The translations under genes were made by a program, and so were the position numbers. A stretch of DNA of 64,000 bases from Methanococcus aeolicus Nankai-3 (GTDB taxonomy: Archaea > AGJL01 > Methanococci > Methanococcales > Methanococcaceae), in the NCBI RefSeq assembly GCF_000017185.1, contig NC_009635.1, forward strand, positions 1,387,189 through 1,451,188, read 5' to 3'. This document shows positions 17,940 to 28,280 of this stretch, in pieces. Under the pieces are notes generated by a model. The model was not told the origin of the DNA. It ran no database searches and was given only the letters and a program-made list of their open reading frames with translations. The first letter of the stretch is position 1, and each line of letters starts with the position of its first letter.

Positions 17940-19346
17940 CTACACTCTACATTCAAGATGTTTTATAAAATCTCCTTTTTCTGGTATATATGCACCACAG
18001 GCGAATTTATGTCCTCCACCACTACCGCCCATTTTTTTAGATGCATAATTTATAGCATCGGCGAGATTTATATCTTCGGCAAATGATAATAATTTTGGAC
18101 ATCGTGCAGAAACTTTATATCCATTATCCAATTCCCCCAATGCAAATATGGGCTTTTTCCAATCGACTTCCTCTATTGAATAACTCATTCCAGCAACAAT
18201 ACCAATAATATGCCCTTCAATCATACCTTTTTCTACTTCAAAATATTGAAATTTGCTTGTCTGAATTATTTCAACTTCGTCTTTAATATATTGAAGTGAT
18301 TTTGAGAGATTTCTTTTATGGTTATTTAATCTTGTTATCATTTTAGAATAATATTTGTCCCTATCTCCATTTAATACTTGTAGTGGTGTTTCATAATCTC
18401 CATATCTCGAACAAGCATTAATACAGGTAGAAAACTCCTCCAAATTCCTAAATGGTGTTTTTATTTCCTCCTGTTTAAACTCGTAGCTATTACCAAATAT
18501 AACTTTTGGAAGGAATTTCGCCCATGAATTGGGAACATATTTATTGCATTTATTTAAAAATTCACTTCCCAATATTCTTTTTTCCTCAAATGTTAAATCG
18601 CATAAACTTTCTTTTGCTACAATATTTAAATTATGTTTTCTATTTATATTATTTATAAAATTGATAATTCTCGAATCATTATTTAATAAATCAGTCCTAA
18701 CATCTGAAAAATACTTTATTGATGCGAATAATGGTTTAGTATGCTTTCCGTAAAATTGTAAATCTGGAAATGCCACTATGTCCCCCAATTCAATGGCATC
18801 TTTTAATATTGTTTCATTTAATCCATTTAATTTGCCTTCTAAATTCTGAACATCTCCAACAGCTCCTAAAATGGCATATTTCGCTAAATCTGTATATCGT
18901 GGATTACATGTTTTAGCAAATAAATAGCACACACCAGCACCGCAAATCTCTTTTCCTCCATCTATATTATTATTCCAAGGATTTACATTTATTATATTTT
19001 CTGGTATTTGCGTTTTTGCTGTTATATGATGGTCTAAAATTATTATATGGGGAATTTTGGTTTTTTCGTTTTTTAATTTCTCTTTAATTAAATTAATTTG
19101 CCCACTTCCTAAATCTGCAAAAATAATTAAATCATAATCATTAAAAGGAATTTCATTTATTGTATCTGTTCCCAACTGCTTTAAAAATCTGAATTCTGCG
19201 TTTATATTTAATTTATTCATTAATTCCTCTAAAATTACTCTGGAAGTTATGCCATCTGTATCAATATGTGTATATACTAATATATTATTGTTTCTATTTT
19301 TTCTTAATATTTTGACTGCCAATTTTAAATTTTTAAGGAGCTCCAT
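17940..19346 (-). CDS. RecJ-like DHH/DHHA1 family phosphoesterase
   Basis: A 468-residue protein with the DHH phosphoesterase motifs [19 protein letters not shown] and IILDHH, and the C-terminal DHHA1 glycine-rich [13 protein letters not shown]. This is the archaeal RecJ/GAN group, which provides single-strand exonuclease activity at replication forks or in repair. It lacks the longer C-terminal domains of bacterial RecJ. ATG 19346 is preceded by AGGTGTAATT. Its 3' end abuts the IS remnant. Confidence 0.88.
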   Translation of the reverse strand: MELLKNLKLAVKILRKNRNNNILVYTHIDTDGITSRVILEELMNKLNINAEFRFLKQLGTDTINEIPFNDYDLIIFADLGSGQINLIKEKLKNEKTKIPHIIILDHHITAKTQIPENIINVNPWNNNIDGGKEICGAGVCYLFAKTCNPRYTDLAKYAILGAVGDVQNLEGKLNGLNETILKDAIELGDIVAFPDLQFYGKHTKPLFASIKYFSDVRTDLLNNDSRIINFINNINRKHNLNIVAKESLCDLTFEEKRILGSEFLNKCNKYVPNSWAKFLPKVIFGNSYEFKQEEIKTPFRNLEEFSTCINACSRYGDYETPLQVLNGDRDKYYSKMITRLNNHKRNLSKSLQYIKDEVEIIQTSKFQYFEVEKGMIEGHIIGIVAGMSYSIEEVDWKKPIFALGELDNGYKVSARCPKLLSFAEDINLADAINYASKKMGGSGGGHKFACGAYIPEKGDFIKHLECRV

Positions 19347-19511
19347 AATTACACCTACTAATCATAATAAATCAACAATTACAACATCAAATCTATGGGT
19401 TGTTTCGTTGATTTACTATAAAGTATCCTAAATTATGAAGTTAAACTATATAAAAATTAGCAATGAAAAAATAAAAAAATAATGAAAAAATAATAATAAA
19501 AAATTATTTAT

Positions 19512-20378
19512 TTAATTTATGGGTAAAAATCCTTTATTTACTATGATTTTTTGCCCTTCTGGGCTTAATATATAATCAATATATTCTTTAACGATGGGTT
19601 CTGGTTTTCCGTTTGTAATTAATATTAATGGTCTATATACTTTATAGTCTCCTTTTTTAATATTTTCTTTTGTTGGACTAACTCCATCTAATGCCACAGG
19701 TTTTACAGATTCGTCAATATATCCAACAGAGATATAACCAATTCCGTTTTTATCTGCTGAAACCTTTGCTTTCATTTCTCCATTTGAAGCCACTACAAGA
19801 GCTTTATCTGATATATTATTCTTATTTAGTGCCAATTTCCAGAATGTATCTCTGGTTCCGCTTAATTCATCTCGAGTATATGTATTTATTGGTTCATCAT
19901 TTCCTCCAACTTCTTTCCAGTTGGTAATTGTTTTAGAGTATATTTTTTGTAGCTGTTCTGTTGTTAAATTATTTATTATATTTTCTTTATTAACCACTAG
20001 GGCAACACCATCAACGGCTATTTTGTAAGCTATTAAGTCAGGGTATTTCTCCATTTCGCTACTTTTTATATTTCTTCCAGCCATTCCTATATCTATTCTT
20101 TTTTCTCCAATTTCGTTTATTCCAAATCCTGAACCTCCTCCAACTACTTCTATTTTAACATTGGGATTGGACTTCATAAATATTTTGGCTGTTTCCTGTG
20201 CAATTGGGACAACAGCAGTTCCCCCTGCCATAGATATTGATATTTCGGTTGTTGTATGCATTGTATTGTCTGGATTGTCCATGTTTATATTGGCATCATT
20301 TGAATTAACACAGCCACTAAATAGTAGCATCGAACTTATAATTAATAATCCAATAATATATTTATAATTTGTATTGAT
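19512..20378 (-). CDS. pstS: Phosphate ABC transporter substrate-binding protein (lipoprotein), non-canonical start
   Basis: Binds phosphate outside the cell for the Pst uptake system. The mature part has SISMAGGTAVVPIAQ, SGTRDTFW and GYISVGYID, all typical of PstS. The first ATG (20330) would leave only six residues before the lipobox cysteine (LLFSGC). Extending the open frame upstream gives a full signal peptide, INTNYKYIIGLLIISSMLLF, beginning at an ATC (20376-20378) that sits exactly where a start is expected after AGTGAAATT. So the start is either ATC or a mutated ATG. PstCAB are not in the window. Confidence 0.85.
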   Translation of the reverse strand: MNTNYKYIIGLLIISSMLLFSGCVNSNDANINMDNPDNTMHTTTEISISMAGGTAVVPIAQETAKIFMKSNPNVKIEVVGGGSGFGINEIGEKRIDIGMAGRNIKSSEMEKYPDLIAYKIAVDGVALVVNKENIINNLTTEQLQKIYSKTITNWKEVGGNDEPINTYTRDELSGTRDTFWKLALNKNNISDKALVVASNGEMKAKVSADKNGIGYISVGYIDESVKPVALDGVSPTKENIKKGDYKVYRPLILITNGKPEPIVKEYIDYILSPEGQKIIVNKGFLPIN

Positions 20379-20438
20379 AATTTCACTTTGATATTAAATA
20401 AATAATAATTAATAAAATAGAATAAAATAAATAATATT

Positions 20439-21557
20439 TTAAATCATTTCAATAAATGCTTCCAATCGTGTTTTAAGCTGTTCTTTATCGCTTTCAGAAT
20501 AATCAGTTTCAATTCTTATTATTGGAATATTTTCTTCTTTCAATTCCTTTTCTATTTTGGCCCCCTCTACATTGAATGTATGGCAGTATTGAAGTGTATA
20601 ATATACAACACCATCGACATTTAATTCTTTAACTAATTCTTTAATTCTTTTAATTCTTTCTTCATTTTTGTATGCCACTGCACAAGGGATTTTAAAGTAT
20701 CTTTCAGCCAAATCTTTTACAGTATATCCTTCTACAAGATTTTCAAATTGCCTTGTTCCCGTACAACTTTCTTCCCCTACGACAATACCATTACATTCTT
20801 CAATTAAATCTACTATTTTTGTATTTCCTGCCACCATCGGGCAACCTGTTATCAATATTCTTTTTCCTGTGTATCCTTCCTTATTATTTACTCTATCTTC
20901 CAATTCAGGAATTAATTCTTCTAAAACTTCAATTGTATCATTAATATCTAATAAATAAGCAAATTGGAATAATTTTAATGTATCGCTACCTTTTATTGGT
21001 GATGGGTGATTTGCTCGTAAATCATATATCTTATAAAATAATTTTCTCATTTTATTTACTTTATCAACTGCTTCTTTTAATGCTTCTTCTGTTATGGTGT
21101 TTCCACTTTCCTTTTCAATAAGTTCTTTTAATTCCTCTACTTCACTTATCCATAAATTTAATGATTTTTCATCTTTAAAATGGGGAAGTTGCATAACATG
21201 GGTATTAACAAGGTTTTCCAATAATTCAAACATTTTCTTTTTTGCATCGCATGTGGTTTCTCCAATAACTACATCAGCAGCTTCAAAATATGGGCATGAT
21301 TTTGCCTTTTTAAATCCATAGGAAGATTTTACAAGGGGACAAATATTTCTTGGCAAATCTTCTTCAGCTATTGCTATTGTATCATTTTTCCCACCACATA
21401 ATCCAACAGGGATTGAATTTGATGCTAAAACTAATTCAATAGGAACAAATGAGCAAAAAAGACCAAATACTTTTTTACCTTCTTCTTTTTCTCCATATAA
21501 TTGATTTTTTCTATTTGAAAATTTAGTCATTAAATTATTCATGGCCTTTAATTCCAT
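20439..21557 (-). CDS. 2-hydroxyacyl-CoA dehydratase-like protein (HgdB/FldB family)
   Basis: A 372-residue protein of the 2-hydroxyglutaryl-CoA dehydratase D-component family (MJ0007-like). The cysteines in [38 protein letters not shown] and LQYCHTF are the expected ligands or conserved positions for a [4Fe-4S] cluster. Single-subunit archaeal members have unknown substrates. An ATP-dependent activase of the matching family is encoded upstream on the same strand (21947). Two identical 17-bp palindromes lie just before this gene, suggesting regulated expression. Confidence 0.85.
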   Translation of the reverse strand: MELKAMNNLMTKFSNRKNQLYGEKEEGKKVFGLFCSFVPIELVLASNSIPVGLCGGKNDTIAIAEEDLPRNICPLVKSSYGFKKAKSCPYFEAADVVIGETTCDAKKKMFELLENLVNTHVMQLPHFKDEKSLNLWISEVEELKELIEKESGNTITEEALKEAVDKVNKMRKLFYKIYDLRANHPSPIKGSDTLKLFQFAYLLDINDTIEVLEELIPELEDRVNNKEGYTGKRILITGCPMVAGNTKIVDLIEECNGIVVGEESCTGTRQFENLVEGYTVKDLAERYFKIPCAVAYKNEERIKRIKELVKELNVDGVVYYTLQYCHTFNVEGAKIEKELKEENIPIIRIETDYSESDKEQLKTRLEAFIEMI

Positions 21558-21612
21558 AGTTTCACCAAACCAAAAATCATTTATTTATTATTTAATTCAA
21601 CTGTATATTGTA

Positions 21613-21629
21613 TATTAGATTTTCTAATA
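21613..21629. promoter_or_regulatory. Operator-like palindrome, copy 1
   Basis: TATTAGA-TTT-TCTAATA, a perfect inverted repeat with a 3-bp centre (19 bp counting the flanking A/T), 56 bp upstream of the dehydratase-like start codon. An identical copy lies 111 bp farther upstream. Confidence 0.6.
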
Positions 21630-21723
21630 TGCAATATTTTTGAAATATTTATTATTTTATTGAAAAATAATATTTACCATTAAACATAACATATGATAAT
21701 TATGGTTATATATAACTTTTTTT

Positions 21724-21740
21724 TATTAGATTTTCTAATA
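21724..21740. promoter_or_regulatory. Operator-like palindrome, copy 2
   Basis: Exact second copy of TATTAGA-TTT-TCTAATA in the same intergenic region. Two identical palindromes in one promoter region suggest cooperative binding of a dimeric regulator, possibly with looping. No other copy was noticed in the window by eye. Confidence 0.6.
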
Positions 21741-21770
21741 TCATTAAATTAAACAATACTGGTAAAATTG

Positions 21771-21892
21771 ATATGTTCGAAAAGTAGGTTTGTTAGGGGT
21801 CAAAAAGATTAAATGTGATATACTAAAAAAACACTCGTAATAATTTCTAAGTACAACATTTATTACTGTACATAGTTCTCTAACATACTATG
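21771..21892. repeat. TIR intergenic element within the dehydratase/activase gap
   Basis: Starts ATATGTTCGAAAAG and ends AACATACTATG; 122 bp with inverted ends. Together with the two palindromes it fills the 389-bp gap between the dehydratase-like gene and its presumed activase. Confidence 0.6.
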
Positions 21893-21946
21893 AATTAACA
21901 CGGATAAAAAATAAAATAATAAAATATATTATAATAAAATTAAGTA

Positions 21947-22687
21947 TTAAATCATTAAACAAGCCCCCGTACAACAAACAATTTGTGGATTTTCAGGAAT
22001 TAAAAGTTTTTTATTTAGTTTGTTTTCTAAAACGCCCGCTAAAATATTATTTTTTGCAACACCTCCACTAAATACGATGTTGTTTATTTTTAATTTGTTT
22101 GCCATTGGTGTAATTCTATTTGCAATACTATTATAAACACCCATTAAAATATCTTCTTTTGGCGTTTTTTTAGACAATAGCGATATTATTTCACTTTCTG
22201 CAAAAACTACACACATAGAGGATATATCTACAATATTATCAGAATAATAATTGTTTAAATCGTCCTGTATATTTAGTATATTTAGACACTTTTCCATAAA
22301 TTTGCCAGTTCCTGCGGCACATTTATCTGATAATATAAAATCAACTACTTTTCCTTTGTCATTTACTTTTAAAACTTTGCAATCCTGACCCCCGATATCT
22401 ATAACTCCGTCAATGTCCTTAAAAAAGTAATTTGCACCAGCTCCCAACGCTAAAACTTCGGGAACTATTTTATCTGCAAAAGATAATTTATGTCTCCCAT
22501 ATCCTGTTGCTACTATTTTATCTATTGAATATTTTTTTTCAAACTCTTTTATTTCATTTATAATGTCATTTTCTTCAATAATTACGCCCATATTTCTTAC
22601 TAAATGGGTTATTATTTTATTATTGTCAGAATTATCCATTAAAACTAATTTGGTTGTTGTAGAACCAATATCTATGCCTAAAATCAT
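21947..22687 (-). CDS. Acyl-CoA dehydratase activase (BcrAD/BadFG ATPase family)
   Basis: A 246-residue ASKHA-fold ATPase like HgdC/FldI (MJ0004-like). The phosphate-binding DIGSTTTKLVLMD, ATGYGRHKL, VIDIGGQDCKVL and SDKCAAGTGKFME are all present; the cysteine in DKCAAG and the CCTGAC near the C-terminus are the usual ligands of the bridging [4Fe-4S] cluster. It delivers low-potential electrons with ATP hydrolysis to a dehydratase, presumably the product of the next gene downstream. ATG 22687 follows GGTGAT; the GTG at 22699 overlaps that site. Confidence 0.9.
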   Translation of the reverse strand: MILGIDIGSTTTKLVLMDNSDNNKIITHLVRNMGVIIEENDIINEIKEFEKKYSIDKIVATGYGRHKLSFADKIVPEVLALGAGANYFFKDIDGVIDIGGQDCKVLKVNDKGKVVDFILSDKCAAGTGKFMEKCLNILNIQDDLNNYYSDNIVDISSMCVVFAESEIISLLSKKTPKEDILMGVYNSIANRITPMANKLKINNIVFSGGVAKNNILAGVLENKLNKKLLIPENPQIVCCTGACLMI

Positions 22688-22700
22688 ATTTATCACCAAT

Positions 22701-22820
22701 TATAGTAAGTTCAAAAACTGTCCCATTAGTCCAAAATAATTAAGTGGAATGGATTATAATTATGAATATGGTTTTGTTTTCGCCACCATATGGTGTGAAA
22801 CAGTTCGAAGATTGACTATA
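22701..22820. repeat. TIR intergenic element upstream of the activase
   Basis: Left end TATAGTAAGTTCAAAAACTG; right end CAGTTCGAAGATTGACTATA. The ends are inverted repeats with about 15 of 20 positions matching, over a total of 120 bp. It also contains a small palindrome CACCATATGGTG at about 22781-22792. Confidence 0.7.
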
Positions 22821-22837
22821 AATAAAAAATATTGTAA

Positions 22838-24010
22838 TTATGTATTAAATACCTCTGAATATACTTCAACAGATTTGAAATTATCGCCATATAATACACA
22901 TTTGATTTGAGTAGTTTTTCCTCTTGGTATTCTTAAAACTGCATAAGCTTCGCCGGAGCTCCCTTCTGGATAATTTTTCAAATCAATGGTATAATCTGGT
23001 TTCCATATATATCCCTCTCCCTCATCAAGTGCCAAGGCACAAATATATAGCTTTGGATTTTTGGCAGTTCCTGAACCGATATTTTTAATATTGCAAGATA
23101 TATTATAATAAACATAATATCTATCATAATCAATATAATCTCCCTTAAATGAAATCTCCATGTTGGGTATCTGAATCATTGGTCTAATTATTGCATTTTT
23201 ATTTTTATATTCTTCTGGAATTGTTCCAATATCCCAACCTGTGTTTGTGGTCTCTAAATAATAATATTTTTTGTTGTTGTATAAATAGTATGTTCCAGTT
23301 ATGTCATCTCCCCCAGCAATACCTACGGCCATATGTTGTGGGAGCTCCACTAATACTATATCATAACCTAATTCGGATAATAATGCGGCTGTTAATATTG
23401 CCGTATCTTCACAATCTCCACCTTCATCTATGAGGGTTTCCACCGGATAACGAGGATATTCATCATAACCTGTCGTGGTGCTATCCGAGGTATATTTTAG
23501 GGATTGAACAAATGATACTATAAACATCACAGTATCATAATCAGAATATCCATTTTTAGAGGAGGCCTCTTTAAAACCTTCAACCATTGAATCTAAATAT
23601 GGTCTATCATAATCTGATAAAGCATATTGGGCATAATTTTCTTCTCTATTATGTGGTTTATTTTTATAATATTCATGGAGCTCCACAGGTATTGATAAAT
23701 CCCAACTCCAAGAATCTCCTTTATATTTCCAATTATATGACCTAGTGTAGTAGTCTGTTTTAGAATATTCATTATTATTTGAAGTGTTATGTATTATATT
23801 ATAATTATTTATGGCGTCTTTGTTGTTTGTTATGTCAATTTTATCATCATCATTTGAAATCTGTTCGTTATTATTATCGTAGTTATCATAGTCAATAGTA
23901 AAATTATCATCTGAATAATTATCATCTGCTCCATCATAAAAATCATAAATATCTATACAACCTGAAAAACATATAAAAATACAAAATAATACAACAAATA
24001 GCTTTTTCAT
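22838..24010 (-). CDS. Transglutaminase-like domain lipoprotein
   Basis: A 390-residue protein with signal and lipobox FICFSGC (Cys18), then about 80 low-complexity Asn/Asp/Tyr-rich residues that probably form an extracellular spacer. A transglutaminase-like core follows, with the catalytic cysteine in EGGDCEDTAILTAALL and the histidine in PQHMAVGI. The last 110 residues look like a beta-sandwich. A surface peptidase or cross-linking role is possible. ATG 24010 is clear. It stands downstream of the geranylgeranyl reductase gene on the same strand. Confidence 0.85.
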   Translation of the reverse strand: MKKLFVVLFCIFICFSGCIDIYDFYDGADDNYSDDNFTIDYDNYDNNNEQISNDDDKIDITNNKDAINNYNIIHNTSNNNEYSKTDYYTRSYNWKYKGDSWSWDLSIPVELHEYYKNKPHNREENYAQYALSDYDRPYLDSMVEGFKEASSKNGYSDYDTVMFIVSFVQSLKYTSDSTTTGYDEYPRYPVETLIDEGGDCEDTAILTAALLSELGYDIVLVELPQHMAVGIAGGDDITGTYYLYNNKKYYYLETTNTGWDIGTIPEEYKNKNAIIRPMIQIPNMEISFKGDYIDYDRYYVYYNISCNIKNIGSGTAKNPKLYICALALDEGEGYIWKPDYTIDLKNYPEGSSGEAYAVLRIPRGKTTQIKCVLYGDNFKSVEVYSEVFNT

Positions 24011-24073
24011 ACTATTATCACCAATATTTATATTTTAATACATATGGTAATATCAGATATATAAAAATAGTAA

Positions 24074-25252
24074 TTATATTTTAAATCCTATTTTGGAGCT
24101 AATTATTTCATTTAAAATAGTCGAAGGTCTGTCCATATCCCCATTGTCATTTATGAAATTTATTAAATCATTTTGGATTATGAATTCTAATATTTTATCC
24201 AATGAGTTATTGTTCATATTATACAGTATCTTTCTAAATTTTATCCCAAAATCTATTTCTCTTTTAAATTGTTGTTTCCACTGTTTATCATAATTTTTTA
24301 AATAATTAACAGGGAGCTCCTCGGAAAGATAATTTGTAATAATTTCTCCACATATTTTGGCACTTTTTGCACCATAATATAATCCCCCTCCACTAATGGG
24401 TTTTATTTGTCCGGCGGAATCTCCTACAAGCATTAAATTATTTTTTACAGATGATTTATTATATCCTATTGGAAGTGTTCCCACTGAAAACTCTATTGGA
24501 ACGGCATTTTTTAATAAATTTGATGCTATGGGATGATTATTTATAAAATTTAATAATTTGTTGTATGAATTAGAGCTATCGCATAATCCTACCCTAACTC
24601 TATCTTTTCCCATCGGAATTATCCAAATAAAAAAATCTTTACAATATCTATTGTCTATAAATACATGGACAAAATCGGTATCAATATCCACATTAGCCAT
24701 TTCCAGCTGTGCCCCTGCTAATATCTCTCTTTTTTTAACAATATTTGCCGATTTCCCAATAAATGATTTTGCCCCATCTGCACCAACTATTATTTTTGGA
24801 AAAGCATTATATTTGTTTCCGTCGTGGTTTATTGATAATCCATAATTATTATTTTTATTAAAAAATCTCGATTTATTTTTATTTTTATCCTCGATTATTT
24901 GACCATGAGCTTTTAATAAAATATCTACATTTTTATTTTTAGACGCTCTTATGGCTATATCTTTGTCCATAACTTTTCTTTCATATACTTTTGCCCTTAT
25001 TTTATTATTCCCAACTTTTATGACCTTATTTTGGGAATATATGTATGCTCCTTTAATATCATTTACACAACCCCTGGGAGCTCCAAGTTCTTTAACTCCG
25101 TTTGTGCTGATTAATCCTGCACATTGCAATGGGGTTCCGATACATTGGTGTTCTTCAATTATTAAAACTTTATGATTTTTTATATTTTCCCCAGTTATGC
25201 ATCCCGCAGGACCTCCTCCGACTATAATAACATCATAATTGTCAATATCCAT
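24074..25252 (-). CDS. Geranylgeranyl reductase family FAD-dependent protein
   Basis: A 392-residue flavoprotein with the Rossmann FAD motif DVIIVGGGPAGCITGENI, the cysteine motif PLQCAGLIS, and GDSAGQIKPISGGGLYYGAKSA, which define the GGR/digeranylgeranylglycerophospholipid reductase family. Family members saturate isoprenoid chains of archaeal membrane lipids. Several paralogues usually occur per methanogen, so assignment to the main lipid reductase is not certain. Its ATG at 25252 is preceded by GGGGATATT. Confidence 0.88.
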   Translation of the reverse strand: MDIDNYDVIIVGGGPAGCITGENIKNHKVLIIEEHQCIGTPLQCAGLISTNGVKELGAPRGCVNDIKGAYIYSQNKVIKVGNNKIRAKVYERKVMDKDIAIRASKNKNVDILLKAHGQIIEDKNKNKSRFFNKNNNYGLSINHDGNKYNAFPKIIVGADGAKSFIGKSANIVKKREILAGAQLEMANVDIDTDFVHVFIDNRYCKDFFIWIIPMGKDRVRVGLCDSSNSYNKLLNFINNHPIASNLLKNAVPIEFSVGTLPIGYNKSSVKNNLMLVGDSAGQIKPISGGGLYYGAKSAKICGEIITNYLSEELPVNYLKNYDKQWKQQFKREIDFGIKFRKILYNMNNNSLDKILEFIIQNDLINFINDNGDMDRPSTILNEIISSKIGFKI

Positions 25253-25361
25253 AATATCCCCAAAATAAAACCAATAATATATGAAATTAAATAAAATATA
25301 ATATATGGAGTATAATCGTATAATATAACAAACAAAATTAAAAAATTAAAAAATAGGAATG

Positions 25362-27473
25362 TTAATAATCAAATACAATTGGTATAATCTCGCCAAGTGT
25401 TTTGGCAGGTATTACTTCAATTCCTTCAACATCAATTACATCAATCATATTGGATTGGGGAACTATTACTCTTTTAAACCCATATTCTTTGGCAGCATTT
25501 ATTTTTTCATTAACTCCGCCTATTGCCAATATATCCCCATTTAAATCAAGGCTTCCAGTAATGGCAAAATCTTGTTTTAGTGGGATTTTTAAAAGTGAAG
25601 ATAATATACATAAACATACCGCAGTTGTGGCACTATCTCCATCAATTTTTGAATATGACTGGCTGAATTGGATAAATATGTCTTTTGTATCTAAATCAAG
25701 GTCTTCTTCGGAAGCAGTAGATATTGGAAGTTTCCCTTCTGATGCCAATTTTCTAGATAGGGCAGATGCCAGCGTAATGCTGTGTTTTGCCAAATCTCCA
25801 CTTATGTTTAATAAGCTGGTATTGGGTGTTTTTGAATTTATTACTTCTGTTATTATTTTGGTTACATCACCCATACCATCGGCACCCAATACCGCAAGAC
25901 CATGAATTACTCCAATTTTTGAGGGAGAATTTGGGCTTATGTGTTTATATCTTTTGAAGTTTTTCAAATAATCAATAGATACCTGTTTATGTAGGCTGTA
26001 TATTCCTGTATCTATTATAGTTTTAACATGGCTGACATCTATAAGTTTAGTTTTTTTATCTTTATTTTCTTTTTTATTTTCACTGTTTATGGTTAATGGG
26101 AGCTCCTCTATTTTCGGCATTTCGTTTTTATTACTATTGTTTGTTTTATTCTTTTTATTTTTATTTCCGAATATTTTAACAATATTTATCGGACCTATTT
26201 TTTTAACCGATACATTTTCGGGTTTTTTATTTGTTATGTTTTTTTCGATTTCCTTAATATCTTCTTCTTTTATGTCCATTTCTTTAATCATTTTGGCTAT
26301 GTCTTTGCCCTCGGCAATATCACTTGCCATTTTTATTATATTTGATAATAATCTTAATCTAAGTGTTAATTTGTCCTTTGAACCTGCCAATTTTTGGGCT
26401 AATTTCACAATTTCACAACATGCCTCATATGACATAGGATTTAAATTGTTGTTTTTAATTTCTTGAGTTATGAATTGTAATAATTTATCTCTATTTTCTT
26501 GATTATTTTTTATTTTATTTTTAAGAACAATTTTATAATCTATCCTATCCAATAGTGGAGCTCTTAAATTATTTACATCATCCATATTGCCCGACATTAT
26601 TAATGTAAAATCACAAGGTATTTCATTTGTTTCAACTGTTGCACCGCTTGAATTTGGATTTCTACCACTTATCGATAATTTTTTATCCTGCAATGCTGAA
26701 AGAATATAGTCTTGAACTTCTAATGGCATGGTTTTTATTTCATCCACATATAAAACTCCCTTATGGGCTTCATGAACTGCCCCCAATATAATTCTTTTAT
26801 GGGGTGGAGTTCCAAGTGGCGGTTTTCCACCAAGAGGACAATGTTTTATATCCCCCAACAATTTTGTTGTATTGTATGCACTTGCCCTAATAAGGGGTCT
26901 TTTTTTGCACTCATATAATACTACAGGTCTTAAATCTAATGGATTTGTACCTCCTCCCATCTGTCCTTTTGCAGCTCCAAATACTGTCATAAATATTATT
27001 ACAAATGCTAGGGCAAATGCCACAATTGAAGTGATTGCAACTACTCCCAGTAATTTCACATCTGGCATGGCTCTGGTAATATATGAAGTAATTATTGTAA
27101 ATATTAACATAAATATAATTAAAGTTATAAAACTTGGCGGCTCTTTAATCATATTTGTTTTTACTGGCTCTATCTGTTCTTTATACTCTCCATCTATGGA
27201 TTCAACAATTGGTTTTTCGGAGTTTCTAAAATTTGGTTTTGCCAATAGTGTATATGGTGAAAAATCTGCCGTAGATTTCTCCACAAGGTCTCCAACTGCT
27301 TTAACCATCATAGATTTACCAACGCCGGGGTCACCTAAAAGAAGGGCATGTCTTTTATTTTTAATGGCACTTAAAACTATTTCAAGTGCTTCATCCTGTC
27401 CAATTATTTGGTCGATTAGTCGAGGGGAAGGTTCAGGAATCTCTGCTGTTGTTTTAAATTTCTTAGAAAACAT
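25362..27473 (-). CDS. lonB: Membrane-anchored ATP-dependent protease LonB
   Basis: A 703-residue archaeal Lon. It has an AAA+ domain with Walker A LGDPGVGKSM near residue 50, split by an insert with two TM helices (about residues 118-170), then Walker B VLYVDEIKTM. A charged Lys/Asn-rich linker leads to the C-terminal S16 protease domain. The catalytic serine lies in KIDGDSATTAV and the lysine in GGVNEKINAAKEYG. It degrades unfolded membrane and soluble proteins at the cytoplasmic face. ATG 27473 has AAGGTGAATTA upstream. Confidence 0.96.
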   Translation of the reverse strand: MFSKKFKTTAEIPEPSPRLIDQIIGQDEALEIVLSAIKNKRHALLLGDPGVGKSMMVKAVGDLVEKSTADFSPYTLLAKPNFRNSEKPIVESIDGEYKEQIEPVKTNMIKEPPSFITLIIFMLIFTIITSYITRAMPDVKLLGVVAITSIVAFALAFVIIFMTVFGAAKGQMGGGTNPLDLRPVVLYECKKRPLIRASAYNTTKLLGDIKHCPLGGKPPLGTPPHKRIILGAVHEAHKGVLYVDEIKTMPLEVQDYILSALQDKKLSISGRNPNSSGATVETNEIPCDFTLIMSGNMDDVNNLRAPLLDRIDYKIVLKNKIKNNQENRDKLLQFITQEIKNNNLNPMSYEACCEIVKLAQKLAGSKDKLTLRLRLLSNIIKMASDIAEGKDIAKMIKEMDIKEEDIKEIEKNITNKKPENVSVKKIGPINIVKIFGNKNKKNKTNNSNKNEMPKIEELPLTINSENKKENKDKKTKLIDVSHVKTIIDTGIYSLHKQVSIDYLKNFKRYKHISPNSPSKIGVIHGLAVLGADGMGDVTKIITEVINSKTPNTSLLNISGDLAKHSITLASALSRKLASEGKLPISTASEEDLDLDTKDIFIQFSQSYSKIDGDSATTAVCLCILSSLLKIPLKQDFAITGSLDLNGDILAIGGVNEKINAAKEYGFKRVIVPQSNMIDVIDVEGIEVIPAKTLGEIIPIVFDY

Positions 27474-27539
27474 TAATTCACCTTAATTTAATTGTAATAT
27501 CGTTTAATTTAAGTTTTAATCCTTATTTTTATTTAAAAC

Positions 27540-28094
27540 TTATTTTTCATCTAAAAAAGAATTTATTATTTCGGTCATCATTTTTGTAAATTCTATATTT
27601 TTGTCGTAAATTGTTTTTGAAAGAGGAGCTCCCAACTCTATCTGTTCTGGTTCAATACCTATTATAAGTATATCAGTATCTATATGATGCCTTATATATT
27701 TAACTATTATACTCATAGGTAATGCATGCGTGGAAAATCCTGTTGTGACTATATCCTCTGGATTTATTATTTTTATGGTGCCAACTTCTTCCCCCATTAG
27801 TGCCGCATCCACTATAATTATATGGCTTGGCTTTTCCGTTTTTAATACGGCCGTAAAGTTTTCTGGTACCACTCCACAATTTAAAAATAATAGTTTGTCC
27901 TGTATTTTGTTGATTTCAGTATTGTTTAAATTTTCCTCTGGAAAATTTAGGGATTTAATTAGGTCATTAATAAAAACTATGCCAACACCATCGTCTCCTT
28001 TTATAATATTCCCTACGCCCATTATTGCCAATTTTTTACAGTCTTTAAGATATTCTTCCAATATATATTTGATGTTTGAAATATAAACCACCAT
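27540..28094 (-). CDS. Hydrogenase maturation protease (HycI/HyaD family)
   Basis: Trims the C-terminus of a NiFe-hydrogenase large subunit after metal insertion. The 184-residue protein has MGVGNIIKGDDGVG (first Ni-sensing acidic residue), IIVDAALMGEEVG and FSTHALPMS (the histidine). It is divergent from the ehb operon 186 bp away, which suggests the Ehb large subunit as its substrate. The start is uncertain: ATG 28094 gives the family N-terminus, but a TATA-like TTTATATATTT (28099-28110) is so close that translation may begin at a later codon. Confidence 0.88.
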   Translation of the reverse strand: MVVYISNIKYILEEYLKDCKKLAIMGVGNIIKGDDGVGIVFINDLIKSLNFPEENLNNTEINKIQDKLLFLNCGVVPENFTAVLKTEKPSHIIIVDAALMGEEVGTIKIINPEDIVTTGFSTHALPMSIIVKYIRHHIDTDILIIGIEPEQIELGAPLSKTIYDKNIEFTKMMTEIINSFLDEK

Positions 28095-28280
28095 AATCTT
28101 TATATATTTTGTATTTATCATTATAATTAATGACAAATCATATTTTATATATTGTTTATCCTCCCTAATATTAATATGCCTATTAGTAATTATAATATTT
28201 ATATGTTTAGTATTCGCATGTCAATTGGTGAATCGTATATCGTATTGTGGATACTATTCATTACCTATATTGGTGATTTT

